From contig NZ_QTVG01000005.1 of NCBI RefSeq assembly GCF_003460505.1, forward strand, positions 124,001-188,000: DNA of 64,000 nucleotides. Direction: 5' to 3'. This DNA is from Eubacterium sp. AF36-5BH (GTDB lineage: Bacteria > Bacillota > Clostridia > Lachnospirales > Lachnospiraceae). Below are positions 54,780 to 63,414 of the stretch, piece by piece (the stretch's first letter is position 1; every line of letters starts with the position of its first letter). Below the pieces are notes generated by a model that ran no database searches, was not told the origin of the DNA, and was given only the letters and a program-made list of their open reading frames with translations. A program made the position numbers and the translations under genes.

Positions 54780-55277
54780 ATGAATATATATATTGAAAAT
54801 CAATACAAAAATAATATTGACATTGATTACGAAAATTTAATTAATATGGTCGTATCAGAAGCTATTGATTATGTAAAATGCCCCTACGAATGTGAGGTGA
54901 ATGTTACTATAGTTGACAACGATGAAATACATGAAATAAACAACAGTCAACGAAATATTGACAGACCTACAGATGTTTTATCATTTCCAATGCTGGAATA
55001 TGATAAACCAGGTGATTTTGATAAATTCGAAAATGATTTATATGCATTTGATCCTGACACAGGAGAACTTACATTAGGAGATATTGTGATTTCCTACGAC
55101 AAAGTAATTTCTCAGGCAGAAGAGTATAATCATTCTGTTATAAGAGAGTTTGCTTTTTTAGTGGCACATAGTATGCTTCATTTATTTGGCTATGACCATA
55201 TTGATGATAAGGAAAGAATGGAAATGGAACAAAAGCAAAAAGAAATTTTAAATAATTTAGGAATAACAAGGGAGTAA
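54780..55277 (+). CDS. ybeY: Endoribonuclease YbeY
   Basis: Metal-dependent endonuclease involved in 16S rRNA 3' end maturation and ribosome quality control. The zinc-binding motif is HSMLHLFGYDH in the C-terminal third, and DRPTDVLSFPM is the other conserved segment. 165 residues. An AAAAAGGAAA site precedes the ATG. The next gene starts two bases after the stop. Confidence 0.95.
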   Translation: MNIYIENQYKNNIDIDYENLINMVVSEAIDYVKCPYECEVNVTIVDNDEIHEINNSQRNIDRPTDVLSFPMLEYDKPGDFDKFENDLYAFDPDTGELTLGDIVISYDKVISQAEEYNHSVIREFAFLVAHSMLHLFGYDHIDDKERMEMEQKQKEILNNLGITRE

Positions 55278-55279
55278 TT

Positions 55280-56365
55280 ATGAAGAGAAACAAAATCATA
55301 GCTATAACAATTTTAGTTGCAGTAATAATAGTTGGTGTTATTCTTGCAGTTGTGTTTGGTAGTGCCAAAAAGCAGACAAATACGCCTACAACAACACCTG
55401 AACAGACAACAGTTACTGAAACAACTACAGCAGATCCAAATGCAGGCAAGGTAATTAGTAAATTAACAGGAGAGTATGTTAAGAAATCTATTGCCAATAA
55501 AAGACCTGTTGCTTTAATGTATAACAATATTATTAACGCAATTCCACATTCAGGACTTTATAATGCAGATGTATGTTATGAAGCACCGGTAGAAGGCTCA
55601 ATTACAAGAATTATGGGCATTTTTGAAAATTATTCAAAACTCAAGAAAATGGGTTCGGTTAGAAGCTGCAGAATATATTATTGTGCCTTTGCAAATGAGT
55701 GGGATGCTATTTACAGTCACTTTGGACAGTCAAAATATGCACTTGATTATTTAAAAAGTGGTTCAATTGACAAAGTAGGTTCACTAAATGCTGAGTCAGC
55801 TTTTTATCGTACATCAGACAGAGTTGCCCCTCATAACTGTTTTACATCAGGAAAAGGACTTGATTCTGCAATTAAAAAGTTTAAATATAGAACTTCATAC
55901 AAGAAAAAATATACATCTCATTTCAACTTTGCAAAAAGTGGCAGCAAGATTGCTTTAGACAGTAAAAAAACAGCTAAAAAAGTTGAAATTGGTTATAGAA
56001 TAAATCATCCATATTTTGTATATAACAAAAAAGACGGTCAATATTACAGATATCAATATAACCAGAAGCATATTGATGATCAGAACAAGAAGCAGTTACA
56101 TTGTTCTAACATTATTGTTCAGTTTGTAAACTATACATTATATCCTGATAATAAGAGCTTGGATATTACTCTAACAGGCAAGGGTAGTGGCTGGTTTATT
56201 ACAAATGGCAAAGCCGAAAAAATTACCTGGTCAAAAGATAAAAAAATGACAGGCAGAACAAAATACCTTGATAAGAATGGAAAAGAAATAACATTAAACA
56301 CAGGTAAGACATGGATATGCGTTGTGGGAAATGATGACAAAGCTAATTTTAAAATTTCAAAATAA
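55280..56365 (+). CDS. DUF3048 (YerB-like) membrane-anchored protein
   Basis: An extracytoplasmic protein of unknown function. Residues 5-28 form one membrane helix or uncleaved signal anchor, followed by a Thr-rich linker (about 33-53) and then the DUF3048 domain with RPVALMYNN, ADVCYEAPVEGSITR, GSVRSCRIYY and SHFGQS. The family includes YerB of Bacillus. There is no lipobox Cys, so it is probably a membrane-anchored rather than lipid-anchored form. 361 residues. AGGGAG precedes the ATG. Confidence 0.85.
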   Translation: MKRNKIIAITILVAVIIVGVILAVVFGSAKKQTNTPTTTPEQTTVTETTTADPNAGKVISKLTGEYVKKSIANKRPVALMYNNIINAIPHSGLYNADVCYEAPVEGSITRIMGIFENYSKLKKMGSVRSCRIYYCAFANEWDAIYSHFGQSKYALDYLKSGSIDKVGSLNAESAFYRTSDRVAPHNCFTSGKGLDSAIKKFKYRTSYKKKYTSHFNFAKSGSKIALDSKKTAKKVEIGYRINHPYFVYNKKDGQYYRYQYNQKHIDDQNKKQLHCSNIIVQFVNYTLYPDNKSLDITLTGKGSGWFITNGKAEKITWSKDKKMTGRTKYLDKNGKEITLNTGKTWICVVGNDDKANFKISK

Positions 56366-56400
56366 ACAACCAAATATAACAAGACAATAACATAAGGAAA

Positions 56401-58071
56401 ATGGAAGATAAAAAAATGAGTAGTAAGTCTAAAAAAGATAGTTTTATAATACAGGGCAGTATTTTGGCAATGGCAGGTATACTTGTTCGTGTAATAGGAT
56501 TAATTTATAGAATACCTTTAAACAGAATTTTAGGAGATGTTGGTTTAGGATATTATGGCACAGCTTTTGAGTTTTACAATGTGTTGATTTTGTTATCATC
56601 ACAAAGTATGCCATTAGCCGTATCAAAGATAGTATCTGAAAAGCTTGAAAAAAAGGAATATAAAAATGCTCACAAGGTTTTTAAGGGAGCATTATTTTAT
56701 GGTGGTTTTATAGGACTTGCCTTTGGACTATTCTTGTTCTTTGGGGCAGATTTCATTGCAGGAGTTTACAAACAGCCACCAATAGCAATAGCATTAAGAG
56801 TATTGGCACCAACCCTTACAATTGCCTGTATTTTAGGTGTAGTAAGAGGCTATTTTCAGGGTATGGGCAATATGGTTCCAACTGCTGTTTCGCAGATTTT
56901 TGAGCAGATAGTAAATGCCGTAGTCAGTGTTATAGCTGCTTATGAATTAGGTGCCTACGGTTATACTTTATCAAAAATTGCCAGTGAGCAGAAAGTATTA
57001 AAAGGTTCTTATGCTGCTGCCGGGGGAACATTAGGAACATTATCAGGTGCTTTAATTGCATTGATTTTTATGTTCTTTATAGTATATGTAAATAGAAATT
57101 ATTTCCGCAAAAAAATGAAAAAAGACAGAACAGGAGTCCAGGACAGCTATGGTCAGATTACCAAAGTCATTCTTTTAACAATTACTCCGGTTTTGTTTAG
57201 TACAACAATATACAATATTGGAAATCTTTTGGACAACCCAATATATCAGAATATAATGTCAAGTATCTTCCACGTAAGTGAAACAACCAATAGTGCTGCA
57301 TGGGGCGTTTATTCAGGCTATTACAGACTTTTGACTACAATGCCAATAGCAATAGCCTCTTCACTGTCGACGGCTATTGTACCATCATTAGTTAGGTCGT
57401 ATATAGCAAAGGACAAATTAGTCGTTAAAAGAAAAGTTATGTTAGCACAGAAGTTCTCAATGTTAATTGCTTTTCCTTGTGGTATGGGATTATCAGTTTT
57501 AGGTGGGCCAATTAACTCACTTTTATTTGGTGAAAAAGTTGAATACACATCAATTATTATGATTTTCAGTATTTTTACTGTAGTAGCTTTTAGTTTATCA
57601 ACAATCAGTAATGCAATATTACAGGGTATAGATAAATTAAATGTGCCAATTAGAAACTCGGCAATATCACTTGGTATACACATTATTTTCTTACTGATAC
57701 TTTTATTAGTATTCAGACTTGGTATATATGCCGTTGTAATTGGAGACTTTACATTTGCAATGACAGTTGCGGTACTTAACTCATTTTCCATTAAGAAATA
57801 CCTTGGCTACAAACAGGAAGTACATTACACTTTAGTTTGCCCATTTGTTTGTTCAGCCATAATGGGTATCTTCTGTTTAGTATTTTACAAACTTGGAATG
57901 ATGATTCTACCATCTAATTTCATTTGGACAGTTTTATCAATACTTATTGCAGTGGTAATATATGCTGTTTCTTTAGTATTTACTAAGACAATAACTGAGG
58001 ATGAGTTGTATTCTATTCCCAAGGGAAATCAGATTGTAAGAATTTTGAAGAAATTCAGATTATTGAAATAA
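56401..58071 (+). CDS. MurJ/SpoVB-type lipid flippase
   Basis: A 556-residue polytopic protein of the MOP superfamily (polysaccharide biosynthesis/MurJ/SpoVB/YtgP group), with about 14 membrane helices. Family features are the opening ILVRVIGLIYRIPLNRILG and the GYFQGMGNMVPTAVSQIFEQ segment. Members flip lipid II or related lipid-linked precursors; MurJ-type and spore-cortex SpoVB-type members are hard to tell apart by eye. The start is 56401, or 56416 (second Met), as both have only modest purine-rich sites. Confidence 0.87.
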   Translation: MEDKKMSSKSKKDSFIIQGSILAMAGILVRVIGLIYRIPLNRILGDVGLGYYGTAFEFYNVLILLSSQSMPLAVSKIVSEKLEKKEYKNAHKVFKGALFYGGFIGLAFGLFLFFGADFIAGVYKQPPIAIALRVLAPTLTIACILGVVRGYFQGMGNMVPTAVSQIFEQIVNAVVSVIAAYELGAYGYTLSKIASEQKVLKGSYAAAGGTLGTLSGALIALIFMFFIVYVNRNYFRKKMKKDRTGVQDSYGQITKVILLTITPVLFSTTIYNIGNLLDNPIYQNIMSSIFHVSETTNSAAWGVYSGYYRLLTTMPIAIASSLSTAIVPSLVRSYIAKDKLVVKRKVMLAQKFSMLIAFPCGMGLSVLGGPINSLLFGEKVEYTSIIMIFSIFTVVAFSLSTISNAILQGIDKLNVPIRNSAISLGIHIIFLLILLLVFRLGIYAVVIGDFTFAMTVAVLNSFSIKKYLGYKQEVHYTLVCPFVCSAIMGIFCLVFYKLGMMILPSNFIWTVLSILIAVVIYAVSLVFTKTITEDELYSIPKGNQIVRILKKFRLLK

Positions 58072-58151
58072 TTAAGGTATAAATATACAAATATTGTAAA
58101 AAATATATGCAGGTAAAGGAATATTTTATCAGATAAAAGGAGTGGTAATTT

Positions 58152-58490
58152 ATGAATAAACGTGCATATATTTTTTATTTAATTATATTTGTTGTTGGAT
58201 TCAGTATTTCATATTTATGTGGATACAAAATGGGAACTTCAGATTTGAAAAATGTAGCCATTAAGTCTGATGCGGTTAAAGCTAACAATGAAAATAAAAA
58301 AGAAGGCTACTGGCTTATTGCAAAAGATAATATTTTGTATGTATATAAAAGTGATAAAGAAACAGAAATTGCTGAAACGGACATAAACATATCGAATATG
58401 TCTTTAAAAGATAGAAAAATAATTATAAATGGTATTTATGTTGAAAGCTCTGAGGAACTGTTTAAATTTCTCGAGGCAAACACCAGTTGA
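58152..58490 (+). CDS. Small membrane-anchored protein with a BofC-like C-terminal region
   Basis: A 112-residue protein: an N-terminal membrane helix or signal anchor (about 5-26), then a soluble outer domain. The segment YWLIAKDNILYVYKSDKE and the later IYVESSEELFKFLE resemble the C-terminal domain of BofC, a forespore checkpoint protein, but the resemblance is loose and by eye. AAAAGGAGT precedes the ATG. Its neighbours do not define a function. Confidence 0.65.
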   Translation: MNKRAYIFYLIIFVVGFSISYLCGYKMGTSDLKNVAIKSDAVKANNENKKEGYWLIAKDNILYVYKSDKETEIAETDINISNMSLKDRKIIINGIYVESSEELFKFLEANTS

Positions 58491-58504
58491 TGAAAGGACA
58501 ATAA

Positions 58505-59674
58505 ATGAAAACAATTGTTATTGGTGCAGGAGCATCAGGTCTTGTGGCAGCGATAGCTGCTGCTAATGCTGGCTCTAGTGTTACGGTAATTGAACATAAC
58601 AAACAGGTAGGGAAAAAAATACTTATAACAGGAAACGGTCGTTGTAATATTACTAATGAGGCTATGAATGAGAATAAGTTTTATGGCAACAGTTCTTTTA
58701 TTAAAAAAGTATTAGAAGCTTATTCACCTGATGATATACGAAGTTTTTTTAAAAATATTGGTATATGCACAGTGTCGAAAAACGGCTATATTTATCCTTC
58801 AAGTATGCAGGCGCAGACCGTATGTGAATTTTTAAGAGAATATGCCATGGAGCTTGGTGTTAAAATCAAAACTAACAATAATATTAATAGTATACAGCAG
58901 AATAATGGGAAATATGTTGTTGATATAGGTATACCTTTGGAATGTGATAATTTGATTTTGGCAACAGGTGGAAAAAGTTATGAAGTTACAGGCTCTGATG
59001 GAAGTGGTTATGAATTAGCCATGAAGTTTGGGCACACTATAACAAAACTTTCTCCAGCTCTTACAGCTCTTGTAATAAAAAAAGATATTCTCACAAAAAG
59101 CTCAGGCGTAAGGGTAAAAGGTACAGTTTCAAAGGGAAATTATAAGCACACCGGTGAAATTCAAATAACAGATTATGGTGTATCAGGAATTCCGGTTTTT
59201 AATATAAGCAGAACATTAGAAACAAATGATAATTTGGTAATAGATTTTGCACCTGATTTTTCTACAAATGAATTAAGAGAAATAATATTTAAATTTTCAA
59301 AAATATACAAAGATTTAGCAACTGAAAAAATACTTAAAGGCTTATATAATGAAAAACTGGCATCAGTTTTAGCTGAAAAATCAGGTTTAAAGAAAATTAA
59401 GGCAAAAGCTTTATCAACAGAAAACATTGAAAGTCTTATTAATACTATTAAGAATTATAACGTTATTATTGATAAAAAAAGAGGTTTTGATTACGCCCAG
59501 GTAACAGCAGGTGGTGTAGATACATCCGAAATCAATGCTGAAACCATGGAATCTAAATTATCACCTAATTTATATATTGTTGGTGAAATGTTGGATGTAG
59601 ATGGAATCTGCGGTGGCTATAATCTTCATTTTGCCTGGTGTACAGGACTTATTGCAGGAGGAAATTGTAACTAA
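58505..59674 (+). CDS. BaiN/HI0933-family FAD-binding oxidoreductase (second copy)
   Basis: A 389-residue paralogue of the flavoprotein at 12384. It has the same GAGASGLVAAIAAANAG nucleotide motif at the start, the GKKILITGNGRCNITN segment and the C-terminal GGYNLHFAWCTG. It differs clearly along its length, so it is an old paralogue rather than a recent duplicate. A GAAAGGA site precedes the ATG. Its stop overlaps the next start by one base, and that gene is another flavoprotein. Confidence 0.85.
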   Translation: MKTIVIGAGASGLVAAIAAANAGSSVTVIEHNKQVGKKILITGNGRCNITNEAMNENKFYGNSSFIKKVLEAYSPDDIRSFFKNIGICTVSKNGYIYPSSMQAQTVCEFLREYAMELGVKIKTNNNINSIQQNNGKYVVDIGIPLECDNLILATGGKSYEVTGSDGSGYELAMKFGHTITKLSPALTALVIKKDILTKSSGVRVKGTVSKGNYKHTGEIQITDYGVSGIPVFNISRTLETNDNLVIDFAPDFSTNELREIIFKFSKIYKDLATEKILKGLYNEKLASVLAEKSGLKKIKAKALSTENIESLINTIKNYNVIIDKKRGFDYAQVTAGGVDTSEINAETMESKLSPNLYIVGEMLDVDGICGGYNLHFAWCTGLIAGGNCN

Positions 59675-61251
59675 TGAAACTATTACAGGTATCGAACATA
59701 AAAGTTGACATAACAGAAGATGAAAAAACAGCATTTAAAAAAGCTCTCAAAAAAGCAGGTCTTTCAAAAGATAAAGTCAGTAGTTGGAAAATAATAAAAC
59801 TATCCATAGATGCAAGAAAAAAAGTGGAAATGCATAAGGTATATGTTATTGGTTTGTATGTAAAAGAATATAACAAAACAAGAAAAGACGTGCAGATAAT
59901 TACAAAGGAAAAAGAATATACATACGAAATTTCAGGCACGAAAAGAATCACCTTTTCACCTGTAGTTGTTGGCTTTGGACCAGCAGGTATGTTTTGTGCA
60001 TATCTTCTTGCACTTAATGGCTACAAACCTATTATTATAGAACGTGGCAGTATGGTCGAAAACAGAACAAAAATCGTAGAAGACTTTTGGAACACAGGCG
60101 TTTTAAATACAAACTGCAATGTCCAATTTGGTGAGGGGGGAGCCGGAACCTTTTCTGATGGTAAATTAAACACAGGCATTAAAGATAAACAAAACCGAAT
60201 AAAATTTGTTCTTGAAACTTTTGTTAAATTTGGTGCAAACGAAAAGATTCTATATGAAGCCAAGCCACATATTGGAACAGATGTATTGAAAAATGTTGTA
60301 AAAAACATGAGAGATTTTATCAAGGAAAAAGGTGGTAAGTTTTACTTTGATACAAGGTTTGAAGGCTTTGAATGTGAAAATGGTAAACTTAGCAGGGTTA
60401 TTTTAAGTAGCAAAAAAGTAATTGAGACAAACCTTTGTATTCTGGCAATTGGTCACAGTGCAAGAGACACATTTGAAATGTTATATAACAACGGTGTAGA
60501 AATGACACAGAAACCGTTTGCGCTAGGTGTAAGAATAGAACATAAACAGAGTACTATTAATAATAGTATGTATGGTTTCCCTGATGACAGATTAGGTGCG
60601 GCAAATTATAAACTTACCCATACAACAACAGCAAACAGAGGTGTTTATTCGTTTTGTATGTGCCCAGGTGGCTTTGTTGTTGATTCTTCTTCAGAAGAAG
60701 GTGGGAAAGTTGTTAATGGCATGAGTTACTCCAAAAGAGATGGAGAAAATGCCAACAGTGCAATTGTTGTTACAGTTACTCCAAATGACTTTGATGGAGA
60801 TAGTCCCTTAGCAGGGATTGATTTCCAACGTGCCCTTGAAAGAAAAGCCTACAAAGAAGGAGCTGGCTTAGTTCCATTACAAAAATATGGAGATTTCAAG
60901 AATAATGTTAAAACAACAGATTTAGGTACAATTACACCAAACATAAAAGGTAAGTATACATTATCTAACTTAAACAACATTTTTCCTAACTTCATTGTTG
61001 AATCCATAATTGAAGGAATTGAAGCTTTTGGAAAAAGAATAGAACATTTTAACGATGATGATGCTGTTTTATCAGCTATAGAAACAAGAACATCATCACC
61101 AATTAGAATTACACGTGATGAAAACTTTAATTCAAATATAAAAGGGCTAATTCCTGCAGGAGAAGGAGCCGGTTATGCAGGTGGAATTACATCTGCTGCC
61201 ATTGACGGCATGAAAATTTTTGAAGAAATTATAAAAAATTATTGCGTGTAA
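59674..61251 (+). CDS. FAD-dependent dehydrogenase (COG2509 family)
   Basis: A 525-residue uncharacterised NAD(P)/FAD-dependent protein. An N-terminal domain of about 90 residues precedes the FAD motif VVGFGPAGMFCAYLLA. The stretch NVQFGEGGAGTFSDGKLNTG is the hallmark of the family, and GEGAGYAGGI closes the FAD site near the C-terminus. The start overlaps the previous stop (TAATG), with AGGAGG 11 bases upstream, so the two flavoproteins are translated together. The substrate is unknown. Confidence 0.87.
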   Translation: MKLLQVSNIKVDITEDEKTAFKKALKKAGLSKDKVSSWKIIKLSIDARKKVEMHKVYVIGLYVKEYNKTRKDVQIITKEKEYTYEISGTKRITFSPVVVGFGPAGMFCAYLLALNGYKPIIIERGSMVENRTKIVEDFWNTGVLNTNCNVQFGEGGAGTFSDGKLNTGIKDKQNRIKFVLETFVKFGANEKILYEAKPHIGTDVLKNVVKNMRDFIKEKGGKFYFDTRFEGFECENGKLSRVILSSKKVIETNLCILAIGHSARDTFEMLYNNGVEMTQKPFALGVRIEHKQSTINNSMYGFPDDRLGAANYKLTHTTTANRGVYSFCMCPGGFVVDSSSEEGGKVVNGMSYSKRDGENANSAIVVTVTPNDFDGDSPLAGIDFQRALERKAYKEGAGLVPLQKYGDFKNNVKTTDLGTITPNIKGKYTLSNLNNIFPNFIVESIIEGIEAFGKRIEHFNDDDAVLSAIETRTSSPIRITRDENFNSNIKGLIPAGEGAGYAGGITSAAIDGMKIFEEIIKNYCV

Positions 61252-61260
61252 GATACTAAA

Positions 61261-61316
61261 ATATTTCGTATAGGTTGTTTTAATATTTTGCAAATATTTC
61301 GTATAAGCTGTTTTAA
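61261..61316 (+). repeat. Pair of 23-bp direct repeats spaced 33 bp
   Basis: ATATTTCGTATAGGTTGTTT at 61261-61280 continues with TAA; the same 23 bases recur at 61294-61316 with two changes (AAGC for GGTT part). The repeat distance is 33 bases, about three helical turns, and the second copy ends one base before the -35 of a candidate promoter. This suggests a site for a dimeric or paired DNA-binding protein. Confidence 0.65.
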
Positions 61317-61317
61317 A

Positions 61318-61346
61318 GTGACTTTTTTACAAATATGTAGTATTAT
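61318..61346 (+). promoter_or_regulatory. Candidate promoter for the gene at 61448
   Basis: GTGACT at 61318-61323, 17 bases, TATTAT at 61341-61346. The direct repeats lie immediately upstream and a structured leader immediately downstream. Confidence 0.5.
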
Positions 61347-61352
61347 ATAAAG

Positions 61353-61420
61353 ATGTATGTGAATAATTAGAAAGGTTATTGGGTTTATTAATTTTAAAAG
61401 AACCAAATAACAACATACAT
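61353..61420 (+). promoter_or_regulatory. Structured leader before the gene at 61448
   Basis: An outer stem pairs ATGTATGT (61353-61360) with ACATACAT (61413-61420). An inner stem pairs GTTATTGGGTT (61375-61385) with AACCAAATAAC (61401-61411), ten of eleven positions. It is not followed by a T run and sits before the ribosome binding site, so it looks like a 5' leader fold rather than a terminator. I do not recognise a known riboswitch class. Confidence 0.55.
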
Positions 61421-61447
61421 AGATTTTGTTAGTTAAGGAGAGGCATT

Positions 61448-62635
61448 ATGAATATACGTTTTTTAGCGCAGTCAGAATACTTCAACGGATTACATATAAA
61501 GGATGACATTGTTTTAGAAAAAGAATACGAACAGGGTCCTTTTACTAATTTACCAAAGGTAAGATATTATCTATATTATTTAGAGGAAAATGTAAGAAAA
61601 GAAGTTATGCCATTTTCTGACAAAGTAGATGTGTTTAATATTACTAATTGCCAAAATGAATCAGAATACTTATATTTTACAGAATATTCTGACATGCATG
61701 ACGGTACATATGTGTTTAGTATTGTAAGATACAACATTACAGATCATACCCATACCAAAATAATATCTTTGAAGGATAATATTAATTTATATCCTGACAA
61801 TAAGCAGATTAAGATTTTTATATTGGATGAGTCAAATCTTATAATACAAAGAGCTCTTCCAAGAATCAGCAAAAACGGAATTTTAAAAGAGTTTTTTGAT
61901 TATTCACTTATTTTATTTAATTTTGATAAAAATAAACAGATTTTCATTAAAGATGAAAATTTAGTAAAAAATGGAATTGAATTTATTCTTCCATATAATG
62001 AAAAAAGCTGTATAATGAAAACCGGCTATTCTGTTGCGGAAAATAACAGACATGAGAATCTTACAAAAGAAGAGGCAGCAGTTGAATCATTATTTGTTTT
62101 AAACATACAGCAGTTTATAAGTGACTTACAGCTTGACCAGTCTAATTTAATAATGAATGCTGTAGATCAGGCATATTATGACACAACAATTGTAAGTGCA
62201 AAAATCATAGAAAACTTTTTGATTTATTCGAAAGTAAATTACGAAAGTAATGACGAGAATATTATTTTCTATGACATTGAAACAAAAGAAATATATACAT
62301 GTATTAATAAGACAACTTCAGGAGAATATCTTCTAAAAAATGCAACAGTAATAGAAGATATACCATATATGATAATGAATACTGCATCAGGAACTCAATT
62401 TTTCAATTTAATTTCCAACGAAATTGATGCAACTTATTCAGAAGAATATGATATTAGATTTGTAAATAATAATACAGTGATTTCAACAACAACAGAAAAA
62501 ACATTGTTTGGTAAAGAATTTCAGGTTGTTTGCATCCACAAGTTCCCAAACAAAAAAGTAATTTTACAGGAGAAAGGAGAGTATATAGGATGTGTTACCT
62601 CAGATAAGAATACATCATATATATTTTTAAAATAA
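61448..62635 (+). CDS. Conserved-type hypothetical protein, 395 residues
   Basis: I do not recognise this protein. It has no signal peptide or membrane helix and no enzyme motif. The sequence is rich in aromatic and acidic residues with recurring short beta-strand patterns such as SEYLYFTEYSDMHDGTYVF and IPYMIMNTASGTQFFNLIS, compatible with a beta-propeller-like fold; this is only an impression. AAGGAGAGG precedes the ATG, so expression looks good. The following DUF896 gene begins directly after its stop codon. Confidence 0.8.
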   Translation: MNIRFLAQSEYFNGLHIKDDIVLEKEYEQGPFTNLPKVRYYLYYLEENVRKEVMPFSDKVDVFNITNCQNESEYLYFTEYSDMHDGTYVFSIVRYNITDHTHTKIISLKDNINLYPDNKQIKIFILDESNLIIQRALPRISKNGILKEFFDYSLILFNFDKNKQIFIKDENLVKNGIEFILPYNEKSCIMKTGYSVAENNRHENLTKEEAAVESLFVLNIQQFISDLQLDQSNLIMNAVDQAYYDTTIVSAKIIENFLIYSKVNYESNDENIIFYDIETKEIYTCINKTTSGEYLLKNATVIEDIPYMIMNTASGTQFFNLISNEIDATYSEEYDIRFVNNNTVISTTTEKTLFGKEFQVVCIHKFPNKKVILQEKGEYIGCVTSDKNTSYIFLK

Positions 62636-62845
62636 ATGGACAAGGAAAAAATAAACAGAATTAACGAGTTATATCATAAATCAAAAGAAACAGGACTTAC
62701 CCCTGAAGAAATTGAAGAACAAAAACAGCTTAGAACAGAATATAGAATGGCTATCATTAATAATCTGTCAGCTAATCTTGATAATGTTAGAATCAAGAAT
62801 CCTGACGGTTCAATTTCAAAAGTAGAGCCAAGAAGAAAGCATTAA
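62636..62845 (+). CDS. DUF896/UPF0291 family protein (YnzC-like)
   Basis: A 69-residue helical protein with the family pattern INRINELYHKSKETGLTPEE, EQKQLRTEY and the C-terminal segment NPDGS. YnzC-type proteins are of unknown function; in Bacillus the family member is LexA-controlled. The ATG directly follows the TAA of the previous gene and there is no ribosome binding site close to it, so it probably depends on translational coupling. Confidence 0.88.
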   Translation: MDKEKINRINELYHKSKETGLTPEEIEEQKQLRTEYRMAIINNLSANLDNVRIKNPDGSISKVEPRRKH

Positions 62846-62846
62846 G

Positions 62847-63392
62847 ATGAATATTAGTGAAGAAAAAAGCAGATTAAGAAAAGAAATAAAACAGAAAAGA
62901 TTAAAAATGACTGAAAGTGATATACAGGTAAAAAGTAATATTATCTGTAATAAGATTATTAACAGTCAGTTTTACAAAGAAAGCAAGTGTATTTATTGTT
63001 ATATGGCAATTCAAAATGAGGTTGATTTGAGTTTAGTTATAAGGGATGCACTATTGGCAGATAAAACTGTGGCAGTCCCTAAAGTTGTCAATAAAAACGG
63101 ACAAATGTACTTTGCTGCAATAAACAAAAATGATAAATTTGAAAATGGTCTATATAACATTCCGGAGCCAAGCAACTCAAAAATTGCACCTAGTGCCGAC
63201 TTAATTTTGGTTCCCGGAGTGGTTTTTTCGACTAAAGGGGAAAGAATAGGTCAGGCAGGTGGATTTTACGACAGATATCTTAGAAATAGCAGTTGTCATT
63301 CAATTGGTGTAGCGTATGATTTTCAGGTGTTTGATGAAATTCCAACCGAGTTACATGATGTTCCCGTAAATGAAATAATAAGTAATAACTAA
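62847..63392 (+). CDS. 5-formyltetrahydrofolate cyclo-ligase
   Basis: Converts 5-formyl-THF to 5,10-methenyl-THF using ATP, recycling a stored folate form. The family opening EKSRLRKEIKQKR and the C-terminal motif RIGQAGGFYDRYL (GxGxGYYDR-type, slightly altered) are present. 181 residues is normal. It starts one base after the DUF896 stop, with only a weak GAAGAAAG site within the previous gene. Confidence 0.92.
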   Translation: MNISEEKSRLRKEIKQKRLKMTESDIQVKSNIICNKIINSQFYKESKCIYCYMAIQNEVDLSLVIRDALLADKTVAVPKVVNKNGQMYFAAINKNDKFENGLYNIPEPSNSKIAPSADLILVPGVVFSTKGERIGQAGGFYDRYLRNSSCHSIGVAYDFQVFDEIPTELHDVPVNEIISNN

Positions 63393-63414
63393 AAAGATAA
63401 AATAGGAGATTTAT

